From JACDAL01 sp963849115 (GTDB lineage: Bacteria; Actinomycetota; CADDZG01; WHSQ01), in assembly GCA_963849115.1 (NCBI GenBank), contig CAWKGK010000009.1, positions 1,054,001 to 1,118,000 on the forward strand: a stretch of DNA of 64,000 nucleotides, in the 5' to 3' direction. Under the pieces are notes generated by a model. It was given only the letters and a program-made list of their open reading frames with translations, ran no database searches and had not been told where the DNA came from. Shown piece by piece: positions 1-8,955 of the stretch (position 1 is the first letter of the stretch; every line of letters starts with the position of its first letter). The translations under genes and the position numbers were made by a program.

Positions 1-1
1 T

Positions 2-751
2 GGCCTTCCCATGGCCTCGGCGCTTCCTCCCGACGTCGAGGAGGACCGCCTCGCGGCGATGAGCGCGTCTCTGCTCACCCTCGGCGAGAGGGCCGCACAC
101 AACCTCAACCGGGGTGAGCTGGCGCAGGTCCTGGTCGAGGGAGAGCGCGGCTATGTCCTGTTGATGGCGGCCGGCCCCAACGCCGTTCTTGTCGCCGTCA
201 CTTCCCACGACGCCAAAGTCGGGTTGGTGTTGTTCGAGATGAAAAAAGCGGTGGAAACCATCGCCGCAGTCATGGACGGGTCCTACAGACAGGCGGGGGC
301 CGCGAGCCAGACGGAGATCGCCGTCGATCCTGCCGCCCTCGGGGAGCCAGATGTCGTGTCCCGTGTGAATGAAGTCGGCGCACCCCCGGCACCTCCTGAA
401 CGGATCTGGGAGTCGGGGTCCAGCGAGTGGCGGTCGGGCACTGCGGAGCCGCAACCCGCAGCGTCGGAGGAGACCATTCCCGCCGAGGCGAGCGCCACTG
501 CAGGAGAAGTCGTCGAGCCCGGCGGGGCCGCCGAAGCCGACCCTGCCGCATGGGACCCGCATGGCTCCCCGGTGGGCGCCGAGCAACAGGACACGGCCGA
601 CGAAGGCAGTGACGGCGAGCCCACCGACGGCGAGCCCGCCGCGGCAGGCTGGCATCACCGACGCGCCCAGACGCGCTCCCAAGATCCTGCCCCCGAGAGC
701 TCCGTGACGGCCGACCCCGCGGAGTCAGAGCCCGCGCCGAGCTGGCGGTAA
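2..751 (+). CDS. Roadblock/LC7 (MglB/CvnB-like) protein, 5' partial
   Basis: The reading frame is open to the left edge (Gly-Leu-Pro precedes the first Met at 11), and roadblock domains normally carry a GLP-x-ASALP-like strand there, so the true start lies upstream of the window. The first 90 or so residues form the roadblock fold (ASALPPDVEEDR, then GERGYVLLMAAG, then AKVGLVLFEMKKA). The rest is a long acidic, Pro/Ala/Glu-rich disordered tail. Roadblock proteins act as GAP-like partners of small Ras-like GTPases. A GTPase of that type lies two genes downstream, so a paired switch is likely. The tail is unusually long for the family and has no recognisable domain. Confidence 0.85.
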   Translation, partial: GLPMASALPPDVEEDRLAAMSASLLTLGERAAHNLNRGELAQVLVEGERGYVLLMAAGPNAVLVAVTSHDAKVGLVLFEMKKAVETIAAVMDGSYRQAGAASQTEIAVDPAALGEPDVVSRVNEVGAPPAPPERIWESGSSEWRSGTAEPQPAASEETIPAEASATAGEVVEPGGAAEADPAAWDPHGSPVGAEQQDTADEGSDGEPTDGEPAAAGWHHRRAQTRSQDPAPESSVTADPAESEPAPSWR

Positions 752-766
752 CGACGGAGTGATGTA

Positions 767-1867
767 GTGCTGAAGGGCAGTCTCGATGGGTTCATGTTGC
801 CGGAGTTGTTCCGGCTGTTCTCGCGTTCCCAGAAAACCGGACGGCTCGACGTCGTGCGTCGCGCGGGGCGTGGTCACGTCTATTTCCGGGCCGGAGCCAT
901 CTACTTTGCGACGTCGAGCCTGGCGCGCGTGCCCTTAGGTCGCAAGCTCATCTCCCTGGGACTCTTGACCGAACGTCAGCTGATGGAGGCGCTCGACATC
1001 AATGCCGTCACCGATCAGAGGGTGGGCGATGTACTGGTGTCGATAAATGCAATCAGCCGCCCCCAGCTCGAGGGGGCGCTGCGAGCCCAGATCGAGGACG
1101 CGGTCTTCGACCTCATGCGCTGGGACCGGGGCGAGTTCTCCTGGCAACCCGACATGGCAGTGGACGCTGACATAACCCTCGACCTCACGGTTGAGGATCT
1201 CATCATGGAAGCGTCTCGAAGAATCGACGAGCTGGAGCTGATCCAGGACCAAATTCCTTCCCCCGAGTCGGTCATGACCATGGCCGCAGAGGCTCCCCGA
1301 ACCGGTGCCCGGATAACGATCGCGCCCGAGGAGTGGCGGGTCCTCGTGCTGGTGGACGGCCGCCGGTCGGTCGCCGAGGTCGCCGCCCTCTCCACCATCG
1401 ACGACGATAAAGCCCTCAGGGTCCTCCACGGCCTTGCGCGCGCCGGCCTCATCGAGTTGATGTCCGGAGACCGAGGGCTTGCCCAGACCAGTCGCGGGCA
1501 GCCCGAGGATGGCGGGGAGGCCGCCTCCGGGCGCCAGAGGGCGATCGGCTGGTCGGGGAGCAGTTTCACGCCCGAGGATGCCGAAGGCGGGGGCGTCATC
1601 GATGATCCCGAGTTCTTCCTTCGGCCCGTGGAGCCTCCTCCCGAGGCGTCGGAGTGGTTCTCCGATCCGGAGCCGGCGGTGACGAGCTTCGACGAGCCTG
1701 CTCCCGGAGAGCTTGTGAGCCGGGAGCTTCTCGAGGAACCAATCGGGACACAAACGCCGGCAGCGGGGCAGGACGAAGGTTCGAACAGTCCCAGGCGCGT
1801 GGAAGACGAAGAAGAGATTGACTCGGAGCTAGTGGCCAAGCTGATCGACGGGCTCAAAAGCTTGTAG
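767..1867 (+). CDS. DUF4388 (PatA N-terminal-like) protein
   Basis: 366 residues with a GTG start 15 bases after the roadblock gene. The N-terminal 150 or so residues match the DUF4388 pattern (LKGSLDGFMLPELFRLF, then TGRLDV, then GHVYFRAGAIYFATS). This domain is found in bacterial regulators alongside gliding/polarity GTPases. Residues 180-230 look like a winged-helix or MarR-like segment (EEWRVLVLVDGRRSVAEVAALS). The C-terminal third is acidic and low complexity. The function is inferred to be scaffolding or signalling between the neighbouring roadblock protein and GTPase. No enzymatic motif is visible. Confidence 0.75.
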   Translation: MLKGSLDGFMLPELFRLFSRSQKTGRLDVVRRAGRGHVYFRAGAIYFATSSLARVPLGRKLISLGLLTERQLMEALDINAVTDQRVGDVLVSINAISRPQLEGALRAQIEDAVFDLMRWDRGEFSWQPDMAVDADITLDLTVEDLIMEASRRIDELELIQDQIPSPESVMTMAAEAPRTGARITIAPEEWRVLVLVDGRRSVAEVAALSTIDDDKALRVLHGLARAGLIELMSGDRGLAQTSRGQPEDGGEAASGRQRAIGWSGSSFTPEDAEGGGVIDDPEFFLRPVEPPPEASEWFSDPEPAVTSFDEPAPGELVSRELLEEPIGTQTPAAGQDEGSNSPRRVEDEEEIDSELVAKLIDGLKSL

Positions 1868-1880
1868 TGAAGCGAATCCG

Positions 1881-2495
1881 ATGACGTCCCGTCGCGCCAT
1901 CGCCTGGCGCCACCACGACTTCGAGAGCCACGCCCGTCCCGTCAAGGTTGTCGTGGCCGGGCCTTTTTCGGCGGGCAAGACGACCCTCATCAGCACCATC
2001 TCGGAGGTCGCCGTCCTCACCACCGAGCGCCAGATCACCGACCACACAAGCGCGGTCAAAGGAACCACCACCGTGGCGATGGATTTCGGTCGCATCTCCT
2101 TCGGCAACGGCGCCTCCATCCACATCTTCGGGACTCCCGGACAGCGTCGCTTCGAGGACGTCTGGAACGCAGTTGCGGATGGGATGGTCGGCCTCGTGTT
2201 GCTCGTCCACGCGGGCGACGATCGCTCGGCGAAGGAGGCTCGCTCGATTCTGGAGACCTTCAGGCGCTTCGCGGACGTTCCCTTCTGTGTCGGGGTGACG
2301 CACCTCGATCGCGTCGGGAGCCCCTCAGGGGATGTGCTCGAGGAGGTGCGGGCGCGGCTCGGGGTTGCGCCGGAGGTCCCGGTGCTGGCCTGTGACCCGC
2401 GCCAACGTGAGGACGTCAAGGCCCTCCTGCTGCGAATCTTCATCGCGGTGCAGAAGCGTCTCCGGGTAGCTGAGGGCGGAGCAATAAATGGCTGA
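1881..2495 (+). CDS. Small Ras-like GTPase (MglA/CvnD-like)
   Basis: 204 residues. The P-loop is GPFSAGKTTL (about residues 30-39), the switch I region carries the KGTTTVAMDFGR signature of actinobacterial CvnD proteins, and the switch II motif is GTPGQRRF instead of the eukaryotic DTAGQ. The guanine-specificity motif is THLD rather than NKxD, as is common in this branch. It should cycle between GDP and GTP with the roadblock protein as partner. Position next to pilB suggests spatial control of type IV pili, which is an inference from the MglA systems of gliding bacteria. Its stop overlaps the next ORF. Confidence 0.85.
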   Translation: MTSRRAIAWRHHDFESHARPVKVVVAGPFSAGKTTLISTISEVAVLTTERQITDHTSAVKGTTTVAMDFGRISFGNGASIHIFGTPGQRRFEDVWNAVADGMVGLVLLVHAGDDRSAKEARSILETFRRFADVPFCVGVTHLDRVGSPSGDVLEEVRARLGVAPEVPVLACDPRQREDVKALLLRIFIAVQKRLRVAEGGAING

Positions 2496-2745
2496 GGGCT
2501 CCGAGTCCCGGCAAGGACACCGGAGACCCTCGGTGACCGTGAGCTTCTCGGACGGCGGCGTCGATACCGTCACCGGTGACGACCCTCAGGTGCGGCGCGC
2601 CTGCGCCTTGGCGCGCTCGTTCGTGGGTGCGAGCCCGCCCCGCCCGCTGGTGAAGCTCATCTTCGACGACGGTCTGACGGTCCCGGTATCGGACCAGACG
2701 CTCATCGAGCGCCGGATCCGCGGCCTCGCCCGCGGCATCTACTAG
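2488..2745 (+). CDS. Hypothetical protein
   Basis: 85 residues, overlapping the GTPase stop by 8 bases, so probably translationally coupled. The sequence is soluble and mixed (VTVSFSDGGVDTVTGDD, then PLVKLIFDDGLTVPVSDQTLIERRIRGLARGIY) with no signal peptide or known motif. It closes the polarity module before a 165-base gap to pilB. I do not recognise the family. Confidence 0.6.
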   Translation: MAEGSESRQGHRRPSVTVSFSDGGVDTVTGDDPQVRRACALARSFVGASPPRPLVKLIFDDGLTVPVSDQTLIERRIRGLARGIY

Positions 2746-2910
2746 CGGTCCCCAGGCCCCCGGGCTCCCTAAGTAACAGCGGCATCACCTTCAACCCTTC
2801 TGAAGTCGCGTCGATAAGTGACGTGAGTACTTGATTCATTTTTCCCAGCTGGTGTTGGCCGAACTCCTTGGCGACCGGTTTCTGGACGACCTTTTTAGAG
2901 AGGGGCAGGC

Positions 2911-4605
2911 GTGTCGGTAAGGGCTTCAGGGGGGCAGCTTCACGAGCTGTTGCTGGCGCGCGGGTTTCTCACTCCGGAGCAGCTCGACAGCGCCCGTCTT
3001 GCCGCCGCGGAGAAAAAGCAAGCCCTGGTCCGCTTTCTCATCGAGGAAAACCTCGTCCCCGAGAGCGCGGTGTTCTCCATCCTGGCCGAGCAGCTGAACC
3101 TCGGCTTCGTCGACCTCAGCGAGACCAAGATCGATCAGAGCGCGGTGGCGATGGTGCCGGAAACGGTCGCCCGCCGCCACAACCTCATCCCCATCGCCTT
3201 CGAGCGCGGCCGCCTCGTGATCGCGATGGCGGACCCGGCCAACGTCGTGGCGGTGGACGACATCCGAGCCATGTCCAAGCGCGAGGTGCGCCAGGTCGTA
3301 GCCACGCGCGCCGACGTGGCGGCCGCCATCAACCGTTTCTACCGGCTCGACAGCGCCGCCGAGTCGTTGGTCGAGGAGGCCGCCGAAGACCTGGGGAAGG
3401 CGGAGGACGACCTCGAGGCGCAGCTCGCCTCGGGCGGCGCGGACGACGCCCCGATCATCAAGCTCGTCAACCTCCTCATCACCCAGGCCGTTAACGACCG
3501 CGCCTCCGACATCCACATCGAGCCCGAAGAGCGCGGGGTCAGGGTTCGTTACCGCATCGACGGCGTTCTGCACGAGGTAATGAGGCCGCCCAAGGCGGTG
3601 CAGGCGGGGATGACCAGCCGCCTCAAGATTATGGCCGAGATAAACATCGCCGAGCGCCGGATCCCACAGGACGGCCGGATCACCGTTCAGCTTCAGGGCA
3701 GGCCGATCGAGCTCCGTGTCGCGACCCTGCCCACCGTGTTCGGGGAGAAGATCGTGATGCGGATCCTCGACAAGTCGAGCGTGATGCTCGACCTCGCGGA
3801 CCTCGGCTTCTCCGACCACAACTTCCAGATGTTCCAGGAGTCCTACAAGAAGCCGTACGGAGAGATACTCGTGACCGGGCCGACCGGCTCGGGAAAGTCC
3901 ACGACCCTGTACGCGACGCTCAACATCCTCAACCGCCCCGAGGTCAATACGATCACGGTGGAGGACCCGGTCGAGTACCGCCTGCAGGGAATCAACCAGG
4001 TGCAGACGAACGTAAAGGCGGGTCTCACCTTCGCCGCGGCCCTGCGCTCGATCCTGCGGTGCGACCCCGACATCGTCCTCATCGGCGAGATCCGCGACCA
4101 CGAGACCGCGCTGATCGCGACCGAGGCGGCGCTAACCGGGCACCTCGTGCTGTCGAGCCTGCACACGAACGACGCCCCTTCGGCGCTGACTCGCCTGGTC
4201 GAGATGGGGATCGAGCCCTATCTGGTCGCCTCCGCGCTCGACTGCGTCCTCGCACAGAGGCTCGCCCGCAGGCTCTGCTCGAAGTGCAAGGAGCCCTACA
4301 AGCCGACGATCGAGGAGTTGACCACGGCTCGCTTTCCCTTCGACCCGGAGGGGGACCTCCCCGAGCTGTTCAAGCCCATTGGGTGCTCCACCTGCAGCAA
4401 CACCGGCTACAAGGGCCGCATGGCCATCCACGAGGTCATGGCCGTGACCGAAGACCTCCAGCGCCTGGTGGTCGAGAGTGCGTCCGCGGAGGAGATGAAG
4501 CGAACCGCCCAGAGCCAGGGGATGAAAACTCTGCGCCACGACGGTATGGAGAAGGTGGTCAAGGGAGCGACCTCGATCGAGGAGATCCTGCGCGTGGTCG
4601 TGTGA
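2911..4605 (+). CDS. pilB: Type IV pilus assembly ATPase PilB
   Basis: 564 residues with a GTG start behind GAGAGGGG. Residues 1-150 form an MshEN/T2SSE_N domain, a fold that binds cyclic-di-GMP in some homologues; the leading Arg of the canonical RLG motif is not present here (GQLHELLLARGFLT), so binding is uncertain. The hexameric ATPase core has Walker A GPTGSGKSTT, Walker B DPDIVLIGEIRD, the His box LSSLHTNDAP, and the zinc site CSKCKEPY plus CSTCSNTGYKG typical of PilB. It drives pilus extension at the cytoplasmic membrane, followed directly by the retraction ATPase and platform protein genes. Confidence 0.95.
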   Translation: MSVRASGGQLHELLLARGFLTPEQLDSARLAAAEKKQALVRFLIEENLVPESAVFSILAEQLNLGFVDLSETKIDQSAVAMVPETVARRHNLIPIAFERGRLVIAMADPANVVAVDDIRAMSKREVRQVVATRADVAAAINRFYRLDSAAESLVEEAAEDLGKAEDDLEAQLASGGADDAPIIKLVNLLITQAVNDRASDIHIEPEERGVRVRYRIDGVLHEVMRPPKAVQAGMTSRLKIMAEINIAERRIPQDGRITVQLQGRPIELRVATLPTVFGEKIVMRILDKSSVMLDLADLGFSDHNFQMFQESYKKPYGEILVTGPTGSGKSTTLYATLNILNRPEVNTITVEDPVEYRLQGINQVQTNVKAGLTFAAALRSILRCDPDIVLIGEIRDHETALIATEAALTGHLVLSSLHTNDAPSALTRLVEMGIEPYLVASALDCVLAQRLARRLCSKCKEPYKPTIEELTTARFPFDPEGDLPELFKPIGCSTCSNTGYKGRMAIHEVMAVTEDLQRLVVESASAEEMKRTAQSQGMKTLRHDGMEKVVKGATSIEEILRVVV

Positions 4606-4739
4606 GCCGCGTTTGAGGCAGGCGTAAAGCAACTATAAGTGACTCGCTCAACCCGAGGCCGGGGGCGGCCGATAACTCCGGTGCGCAGGGCAACGCGCCC
4701 TGCAAGCCATGCCATGCCTTGGACAGGAGTGAGCCGCCG

Positions 4740-6368
4740 ATGCAAACCCGAAGGGACCTGGGAGAAATCCTCATCGAGGAAGGGCTGATCGATCAGGCCA
4801 ACCTCGAGCTGGCGCTGGCCGAGGAGGCCCGCAGCGGCAAGTCGGCGTGGAAGGTCCTGCTCGAGCAGGGTCAGGTAACCGAACGAGACCTGCTGAGGGC
4901 GCGCGCCGCCCAGATAGGGCTCGACTTCTCAGACCTCGCCAAGGAGCAACCCGACGCCGATGCGCTTGCGCTCGTGCCCGAGGACATGATTCGGCGCCAG
5001 GTCGCCCTTCCCATGTCTCTGCTCGACGGGGCCCTGGTGGTCGCCATGGCCGATCCTCGCAACCATCTTGCGGTCGAGGAGCTGGCGCAGGTCTCGGGCA
5101 AGCAGATCGTCCCTGCGGTCGCCTATCGGGCGGACCTCGCCGCCGCCATCGACAGGGCCTTCTCGCAGCCGAGTTCCCCACCGCCCCCGCCCCAGGGACA
5201 TGCCGCCCCGCCTCCGACCTCGTTCGGCCCCGGCGACCTCGTCGAGGCGCCGCCGCCTCCGTTGATCGAAGCCGACCTGGAGCCGGTGGAAGAGGTTGAC
5301 AAGGAGCCCAACCTCGCGGAGTTCCTCATCGCAGTGCTGGAGGGGGCCGGGTCCGACCTTCACCTGACCGCCGGCCTGCCTCCGATGATACGCATCCACG
5401 GCGAGATCCAGCCCATCAAGGGCTACCGCAAGCTCATGCCGAGGGACCTGCAGCAGCTCATCTATTCGATGCTTACCCAGAAGCAGCGAGAGAACTTCGA
5501 GGAGCACCTCGAGCTCGACGTTTCCTATGCGCTTCCGGGCAAGGCGCGCTTTCGTGTCAACGTGTTCCAACAGCGAGACGCAGTCGGAAGCGTCATGCGC
5601 CTTATCCCCTATGAGATCAAGTCCGTGGACGATCTCGGGCTTCCTCCCGCGGTGCTCGAGTTTGCACGGCTGCGGCGCGGGCTCGTGCTCGTGACCGGCA
5701 TCACCGGCTCGGGGAAGTCGACGTCTCTGGCCGCGCTCATCGACTACATCAACTCGACGCGCCACGAACACATCATGACGGTGGAGGATCCCATCGAGTT
5801 CCTGCACAACCACAAGAAGTCGGTGGTCAACCAGCGCGAGGTGGGAACCGACACCTATAGCTTCGCCGAAGCACTGAAGCGAGTGCTGCGTCAGGACCCC
5901 GACGTCATCCTGGTGGGGGAGATGCGCGACCTCGAGACGATCTCGACCGCGCTGACCGCAGCAGAGACCGGCCACCTTGTATTCGGCACACTGCACACGC
6001 AGGATGCTCCGCAGTCGGTCGACCGCGTCATCGACGTGTTCCCGCCGCATGCGCAGCAACAGATCCGTGTACAGCTCGCAAGCTCGATCGCCGGCGTCAT
6101 GTCACAGCAGCTCGTGCCACTCGCGTCCGGAAAGGGGCGCGCCGTCGCCGCCGAGATCCTCGTCGCGACTCCCGCGGTGAGAAACCTCATCCGCGAAGGG
6201 AAGACGCACCAGATCTACACCTCGATGCAGGCGGGCGCGAAGTACGGGATGCAGGTCATGGACCAGCACCTCGCCGAGATCGTCAAGAGCGGCAAGGTGC
6301 GCTACGAGATGGCTCTCGAGCGCTGCCACAAAGTCGAGGAGTTCAACCGCTTGGTCGGAAAGGGATAG
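4740..6368 (+). CDS. pilT: PilT-type retraction ATPase with N-terminal MshEN domain
   Basis: 542 residues. I chose ATG 4740 because AGGAGTGAG lies 7 bases upstream; an in-frame TTG at 4719 is less likely. Residues 1-150 are an MshEN-like domain (RRDLGEILIEEGLI), then a proline-rich linker, then a PilT core: Walker A GITGSGKSTSL, Walker B DPDVILVGEMRD, and the retraction-specific motif close to AIRNLIRE (TPAVRNLIREGKTHQI). Canonical PilT is about 345 residues and lacks an MshEN domain, so this is a longer fusion. It probably couples retraction to a nucleotide signal. Confidence 0.92.
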   Translation: MQTRRDLGEILIEEGLIDQANLELALAEEARSGKSAWKVLLEQGQVTERDLLRARAAQIGLDFSDLAKEQPDADALALVPEDMIRRQVALPMSLLDGALVVAMADPRNHLAVEELAQVSGKQIVPAVAYRADLAAAIDRAFSQPSSPPPPPQGHAAPPPTSFGPGDLVEAPPPPLIEADLEPVEEVDKEPNLAEFLIAVLEGAGSDLHLTAGLPPMIRIHGEIQPIKGYRKLMPRDLQQLIYSMLTQKQRENFEEHLELDVSYALPGKARFRVNVFQQRDAVGSVMRLIPYEIKSVDDLGLPPAVLEFARLRRGLVLVTGITGSGKSTSLAALIDYINSTRHEHIMTVEDPIEFLHNHKKSVVNQREVGTDTYSFAEALKRVLRQDPDVILVGEMRDLETISTALTAAETGHLVFGTLHTQDAPQSVDRVIDVFPPHAQQQIRVQLASSIAGVMSQQLVPLASGKGRAVAAEILVATPAVRNLIREGKTHQIYTSMQAGAKYGMQVMDQHLAEIVKSGKVRYEMALERCHKVEEFNRLVGKG

Positions 6369-6372
6369 GGAG

Positions 6373-7593
6373 ATGGCTGCAACTTCGTTCGCCTACAAGG
6401 TCCGTACCAAAGAGGGCCGCGTCCTCGAGGGCAAGATGGACGCGACCGGTGAAGGCGCCGTCGCATCCCGCCTGCGACAGCAGGGCATGACGCCGATCCA
6501 GATCACCAAAGACAAGAAGGCCTCCATGAAGATGGAGATCCGCATTAGGGAGCCGAAGGTCAAGCTCAAGGACCTCGCAATCTTCTCCCGCCAGTTCGCG
6601 ACGATGATAAATGCGGGGCTGTCGCTGCTGCGCAGCCTCAACATTCTGGCAGAGCAGACCGAGAACCCAACCCTGGCCAAGACCATCGGGCTCCTGCGCG
6701 ACGACATCGAGCGCGGCTCGAGCCTGTCGGCGTCGATGTCGAAGTTCCCGAAGGTCTTCAGCAAGTTGTTCGTTTCGATGGTCAAGGCGGGTGAGACCGG
6801 CGGTCAGCTCGATATCGTGCTGAACCGCGTCGCCGACGGCCTCGAGGCCGACTACAAGCTGCGCCAGAAAGTCAAGTCGGCGATGACGTATCCGGTGGTG
6901 GTAGCCGTCATCGCCGGGGGCCTGGTGATCGTCATGCTGCTGTTCGTGGTGCCGACGTTCGCCGGTATGTTCGACGACCTCGGCGGCGAGCTGCCGCTGC
7001 CGACCAAGATCCTGCTCGCGATCAGCCAGCAGGCGAAGTTCCTGGTCCCGATCGGCTTCGTGCTGTCGATCGTAGGTTTCATCACCCACAAGCGCCTCAA
7101 GGCATCAAGCGCCAATTACCGCCTGCGCTTTGACACGATCATGCTCAAGGTCCCCGTGTTCGGGGATCTGTTCAGCAAAGTGGCGCTGTCCCGCTTCGCG
7201 CGGACCTTGGCGCTGCTACTGCGCGCCGGCGTCCCCGTACTGCAGGCGCTTGACATCGTGGCGGACTCGACCGGCAACGAGGTCCTGGCCCGCGCCTCGC
7301 AGGATGTGAAGGAGAGCGTCAGAAGCGGCGAGTCGATGGCCTCCCCGCTGGAGAACCACAAGGTGTTCCCGCCCATGGTCGTGCAGATGATCTCTGTCGG
7401 GGAGGACACCGGTGCGATCGATGAAATGCTCGACAAGATCTCGGACTTCTACGACCAGGAGGTCGAGGCCACCACCGAGGCACTGACCTCACTGATCGAG
7501 CCGATCATGATCGCGGTCCTCGGCGGCATCGTCGGCGCCATGGTCATAGCGCTGTACATGCCGATGTTCGCGATTTTCGACCTCATCGAGTAG
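6373..7593 (+). CDS. pilC: Type IV pilus inner-membrane platform protein PilC
   Basis: 406 residues, the normal length for PilC/GspF. Two GspF-type domains are visible, with the membrane segments near residues 170-200 (YPVVVAVIAGGLVIVMLLF) and 375-400 (IMIAVLGGIVGAMVIALYM). The typical FSRQFATMINAGLSLLRSLNIL and LALLLRAGVPVLQALDIV helices are present. It starts 4 bases after pilT and is the membrane anchor on which the PilB and PilT motors act. Confidence 0.95.
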   Translation: MAATSFAYKVRTKEGRVLEGKMDATGEGAVASRLRQQGMTPIQITKDKKASMKMEIRIREPKVKLKDLAIFSRQFATMINAGLSLLRSLNILAEQTENPTLAKTIGLLRDDIERGSSLSASMSKFPKVFSKLFVSMVKAGETGGQLDIVLNRVADGLEADYKLRQKVKSAMTYPVVVAVIAGGLVIVMLLFVVPTFAGMFDDLGGELPLPTKILLAISQQAKFLVPIGFVLSIVGFITHKRLKASSANYRLRFDTIMLKVPVFGDLFSKVALSRFARTLALLLRAGVPVLQALDIVADSTGNEVLARASQDVKESVRSGESMASPLENHKVFPPMVVQMISVGEDTGAIDEMLDKISDFYDQEVEATTEALTSLIEPIMIAVLGGIVGAMVIALYMPMFAIFDLIE

Positions 7594-7664
7594 CCGCCTC
7601 GGCTGCACCCACCTCTCGTGGCATGGCCCTCCGCCGGTTTCCCGCCCGGAGGCGCCGGCCTATC

Positions 7665-7688
7665 CGGTGGCTCACGTGCGACCGTCGC
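7665..7688 (+). repeat. Single copy of the GGTGGCT-type dispersed repeat
   Basis: CGGTGGCTCACGTGCGACCG and a few following bases match the half-unit of the 66-bp inverted repeats around the DUF559 gene at 15.0-16.2 kb. The copy lies in the gap after pilC. Confidence 0.5.
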
Positions 7689-7830
7689 ATCGCGACGACG
7701 TTAGCAACGAGAGCTGCCCCCATCCAACCAAGGAGTGATCGGGCAGCAACTCTTGCGCAAATTGCCTAGGCCGCCTGCTAAAGCCCTTTCGGCGGTCCGC
7801 CGATAGAACTTCTGCAAGCTGGATTACCAG

Positions 7831-8010
7831 CGCAGTCAAAGGCAAACCCGCCGCAAGGCGGCGACGCAAAGCCACGGGGCCTCGTTGGGGCCAGCCGAGC
7901 TACCTGTTGCAGGGACGGTCCGACGCGGACCGCCACTCGCAGGCGAAGCGCAACGGTTCGTCATGTCGCTTACAGGTCCCTGAGGCCAGCTTGCAGGGAC
8001 GAAAGGAAGG
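7831..8010 (+). promoter_or_regulatory. GEMM-I (cyclic-di-GMP class I) riboswitch and pilin leader
   Basis: The aptamer core (about 7833-7916) has the GEMM-I signatures GGCAAACC (7841-7848) and GACGCAAAGCC (7863-7873). A CCGCC stem closed by a GCAA tetraloop lies between them, and a second G/C stem (7879-7893) leads to AGCCGAGCTACC. GEMM-I RNAs bind c-di-GMP, with some variants binding cyclic AMP-GMP; I cannot assign the ligand-selecting base with certainty. Downstream, GTCCCTG (7976-7982) can pair either with CAGGGAC at the aptamer 3' edge (7910-7916) or with CAGGGAC (7994-8000) directly before the pilin ribosome site GAAAGGAAGG. That gives an alternative-hairpin expression platform. The remainder of the 7594-8016 gap holds a CCTCCG/CGGAGG hairpin after pilC and the repeat at 7665. 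Confidence 0.85.
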
Positions 8011-8016
8011 TGCTGG

Positions 8017-8433
8017 ATGTTCCAGCGGTTTCACGAGATGAAGGAGCGGAATGAGGCGGGTTTCACCCTCATCGAGCTCTTGGTAGTTATCCTGATCATC
8101 GCCATTCTGGCGGCGATCGCAATTCCCGTCTTCCTGCGTCAGAGGGAGAAGGGCTGGATTGCAGCTCAGCAGTCGGCCCTGAAGAACTCCGCCACCGCGG
8201 CGGAGTCCTACGCAACTGGTCAGACCGCCGGGACCTACGTCGGTCTCACCCCTGCCCTATTGGTCGCTGAGGGTTACAGCAACGTGGCCGGCGTGACAAT
8301 TACCGTGCCGACCGCGACGGCCAACAGCTACTGCATCGTTGCAACTCATGCCAACCTACCTGCCGGGCACGCTTGGCTCGTCGCCAGCTACGACAGCGCC
8401 GACGGCCAGCCCCTAGCAGCCGACGCCTGCTAA
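8017..8433 (+). CDS. Type IV pilin (major-type), copy 1
   Basis: 138 residues, ATG start behind GAAAGGAAGG. The prepilin leader MFQRFHEMKERNEAG is cut before F in G/FTLIELLVV, followed by the classic hydrophobic helix. The C-terminal globular part has two cysteines (SYC and DAC at the C terminus) that may form the pilin disulfide loop. It is the first gene behind the riboswitch. Copy 2 has a nearly identical first 75 residues, indicating recent duplication. Confidence 0.93.
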   Translation: MFQRFHEMKERNEAGFTLIELLVVILIIAILAAIAIPVFLRQREKGWIAAQQSALKNSATAAESYATGQTAGTYVGLTPALLVAEGYSNVAGVTITVPTATANSYCIVATHANLPAGHAWLVASYDSADGQPLAADAC

Positions 8434-8465
8434 TCGTACGTCTCTAGCAACACCCTCAAGAAGGG

Positions 8466-8484
8466 GGCGGAGCTTGTCTCCGCC
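8466..8484 (+). terminator. Hairpin after pilin 1
   Basis: GGCGGAG-cttgt-CTCCGCC is a perfect 7-bp stem followed by TCCTTCT. The same hairpin recurs after pilin 2 (8988-9006), and in degenerate form at 9093-9112. It may be a weak terminator or an mRNA 3' stabiliser; no long U-run follows. Confidence 0.5.
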
Positions 8485-8535
8485 TCCTTCTGGTTTGAGG
8501 CCACCTTACAGACACGAAGAAAGGACGGTGCTGGG

Positions 8536-8955
8536 ATGTTCCAGCGGTTCCACGAGATGAAGGAGCGGAAAGAGGGCGGTTTCACCCTCATCGAGCTCCT
8601 GGTAGTTATCCTGATCATCGCCATCCTGGCGGCGATCGCAATTCCCGTCTTCCTGCGTCAGCGGGAGAAGGGCTGGATTGCAGCTCAGCAGTCGGCCCTG
8701 AAGAACGCCGCCACCGCGGCCGAGTCCTACGCCACGAGTCAGACCGCCGGCTCCTACGTCGGTCTCCAGGGCGACGACGGCACCCTGCTTGCGGCTGAGG
8801 GCTACAGCCCCATAGCCGGCGTGACGCTTGCCGTAGCGGCCACGGCCAGCACCTATTGCGTCACGGCGACTCATGCCAACCTGGCCGCGGCGCACGCCTG
8901 GCAAGTCGCCACGTACAACAGCAACGAGGGCCAGCCCGACTCCGGCGCTTGCTGA
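8536..8955 (+). CDS. Type IV pilin, copy 2
   Basis: 139 residues with the same leader and N-terminal helix as copy 1 (G/FTLIELLVVILIIAIL) and a diverged C-terminal half. Two cysteines, one in TYC and one at the extreme C-terminus, are conserved with copy 1. Ribosome site GAAAGGACGG. Differences are concentrated in the surface-exposed half, which is where paralogous pilins usually vary. The last 45 bases of the gene are repeated downstream in a tandem duplication. Confidence 0.93.
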   Translation: MFQRFHEMKERKEGGFTLIELLVVILIIAILAAIAIPVFLRQREKGWIAAQQSALKNAATAAESYATSQTAGSYVGLQGDDGTLLAAEGYSPIAGVTLAVAATASTYCVTATHANLAAAHAWQVATYNSNEGQPDSGAC

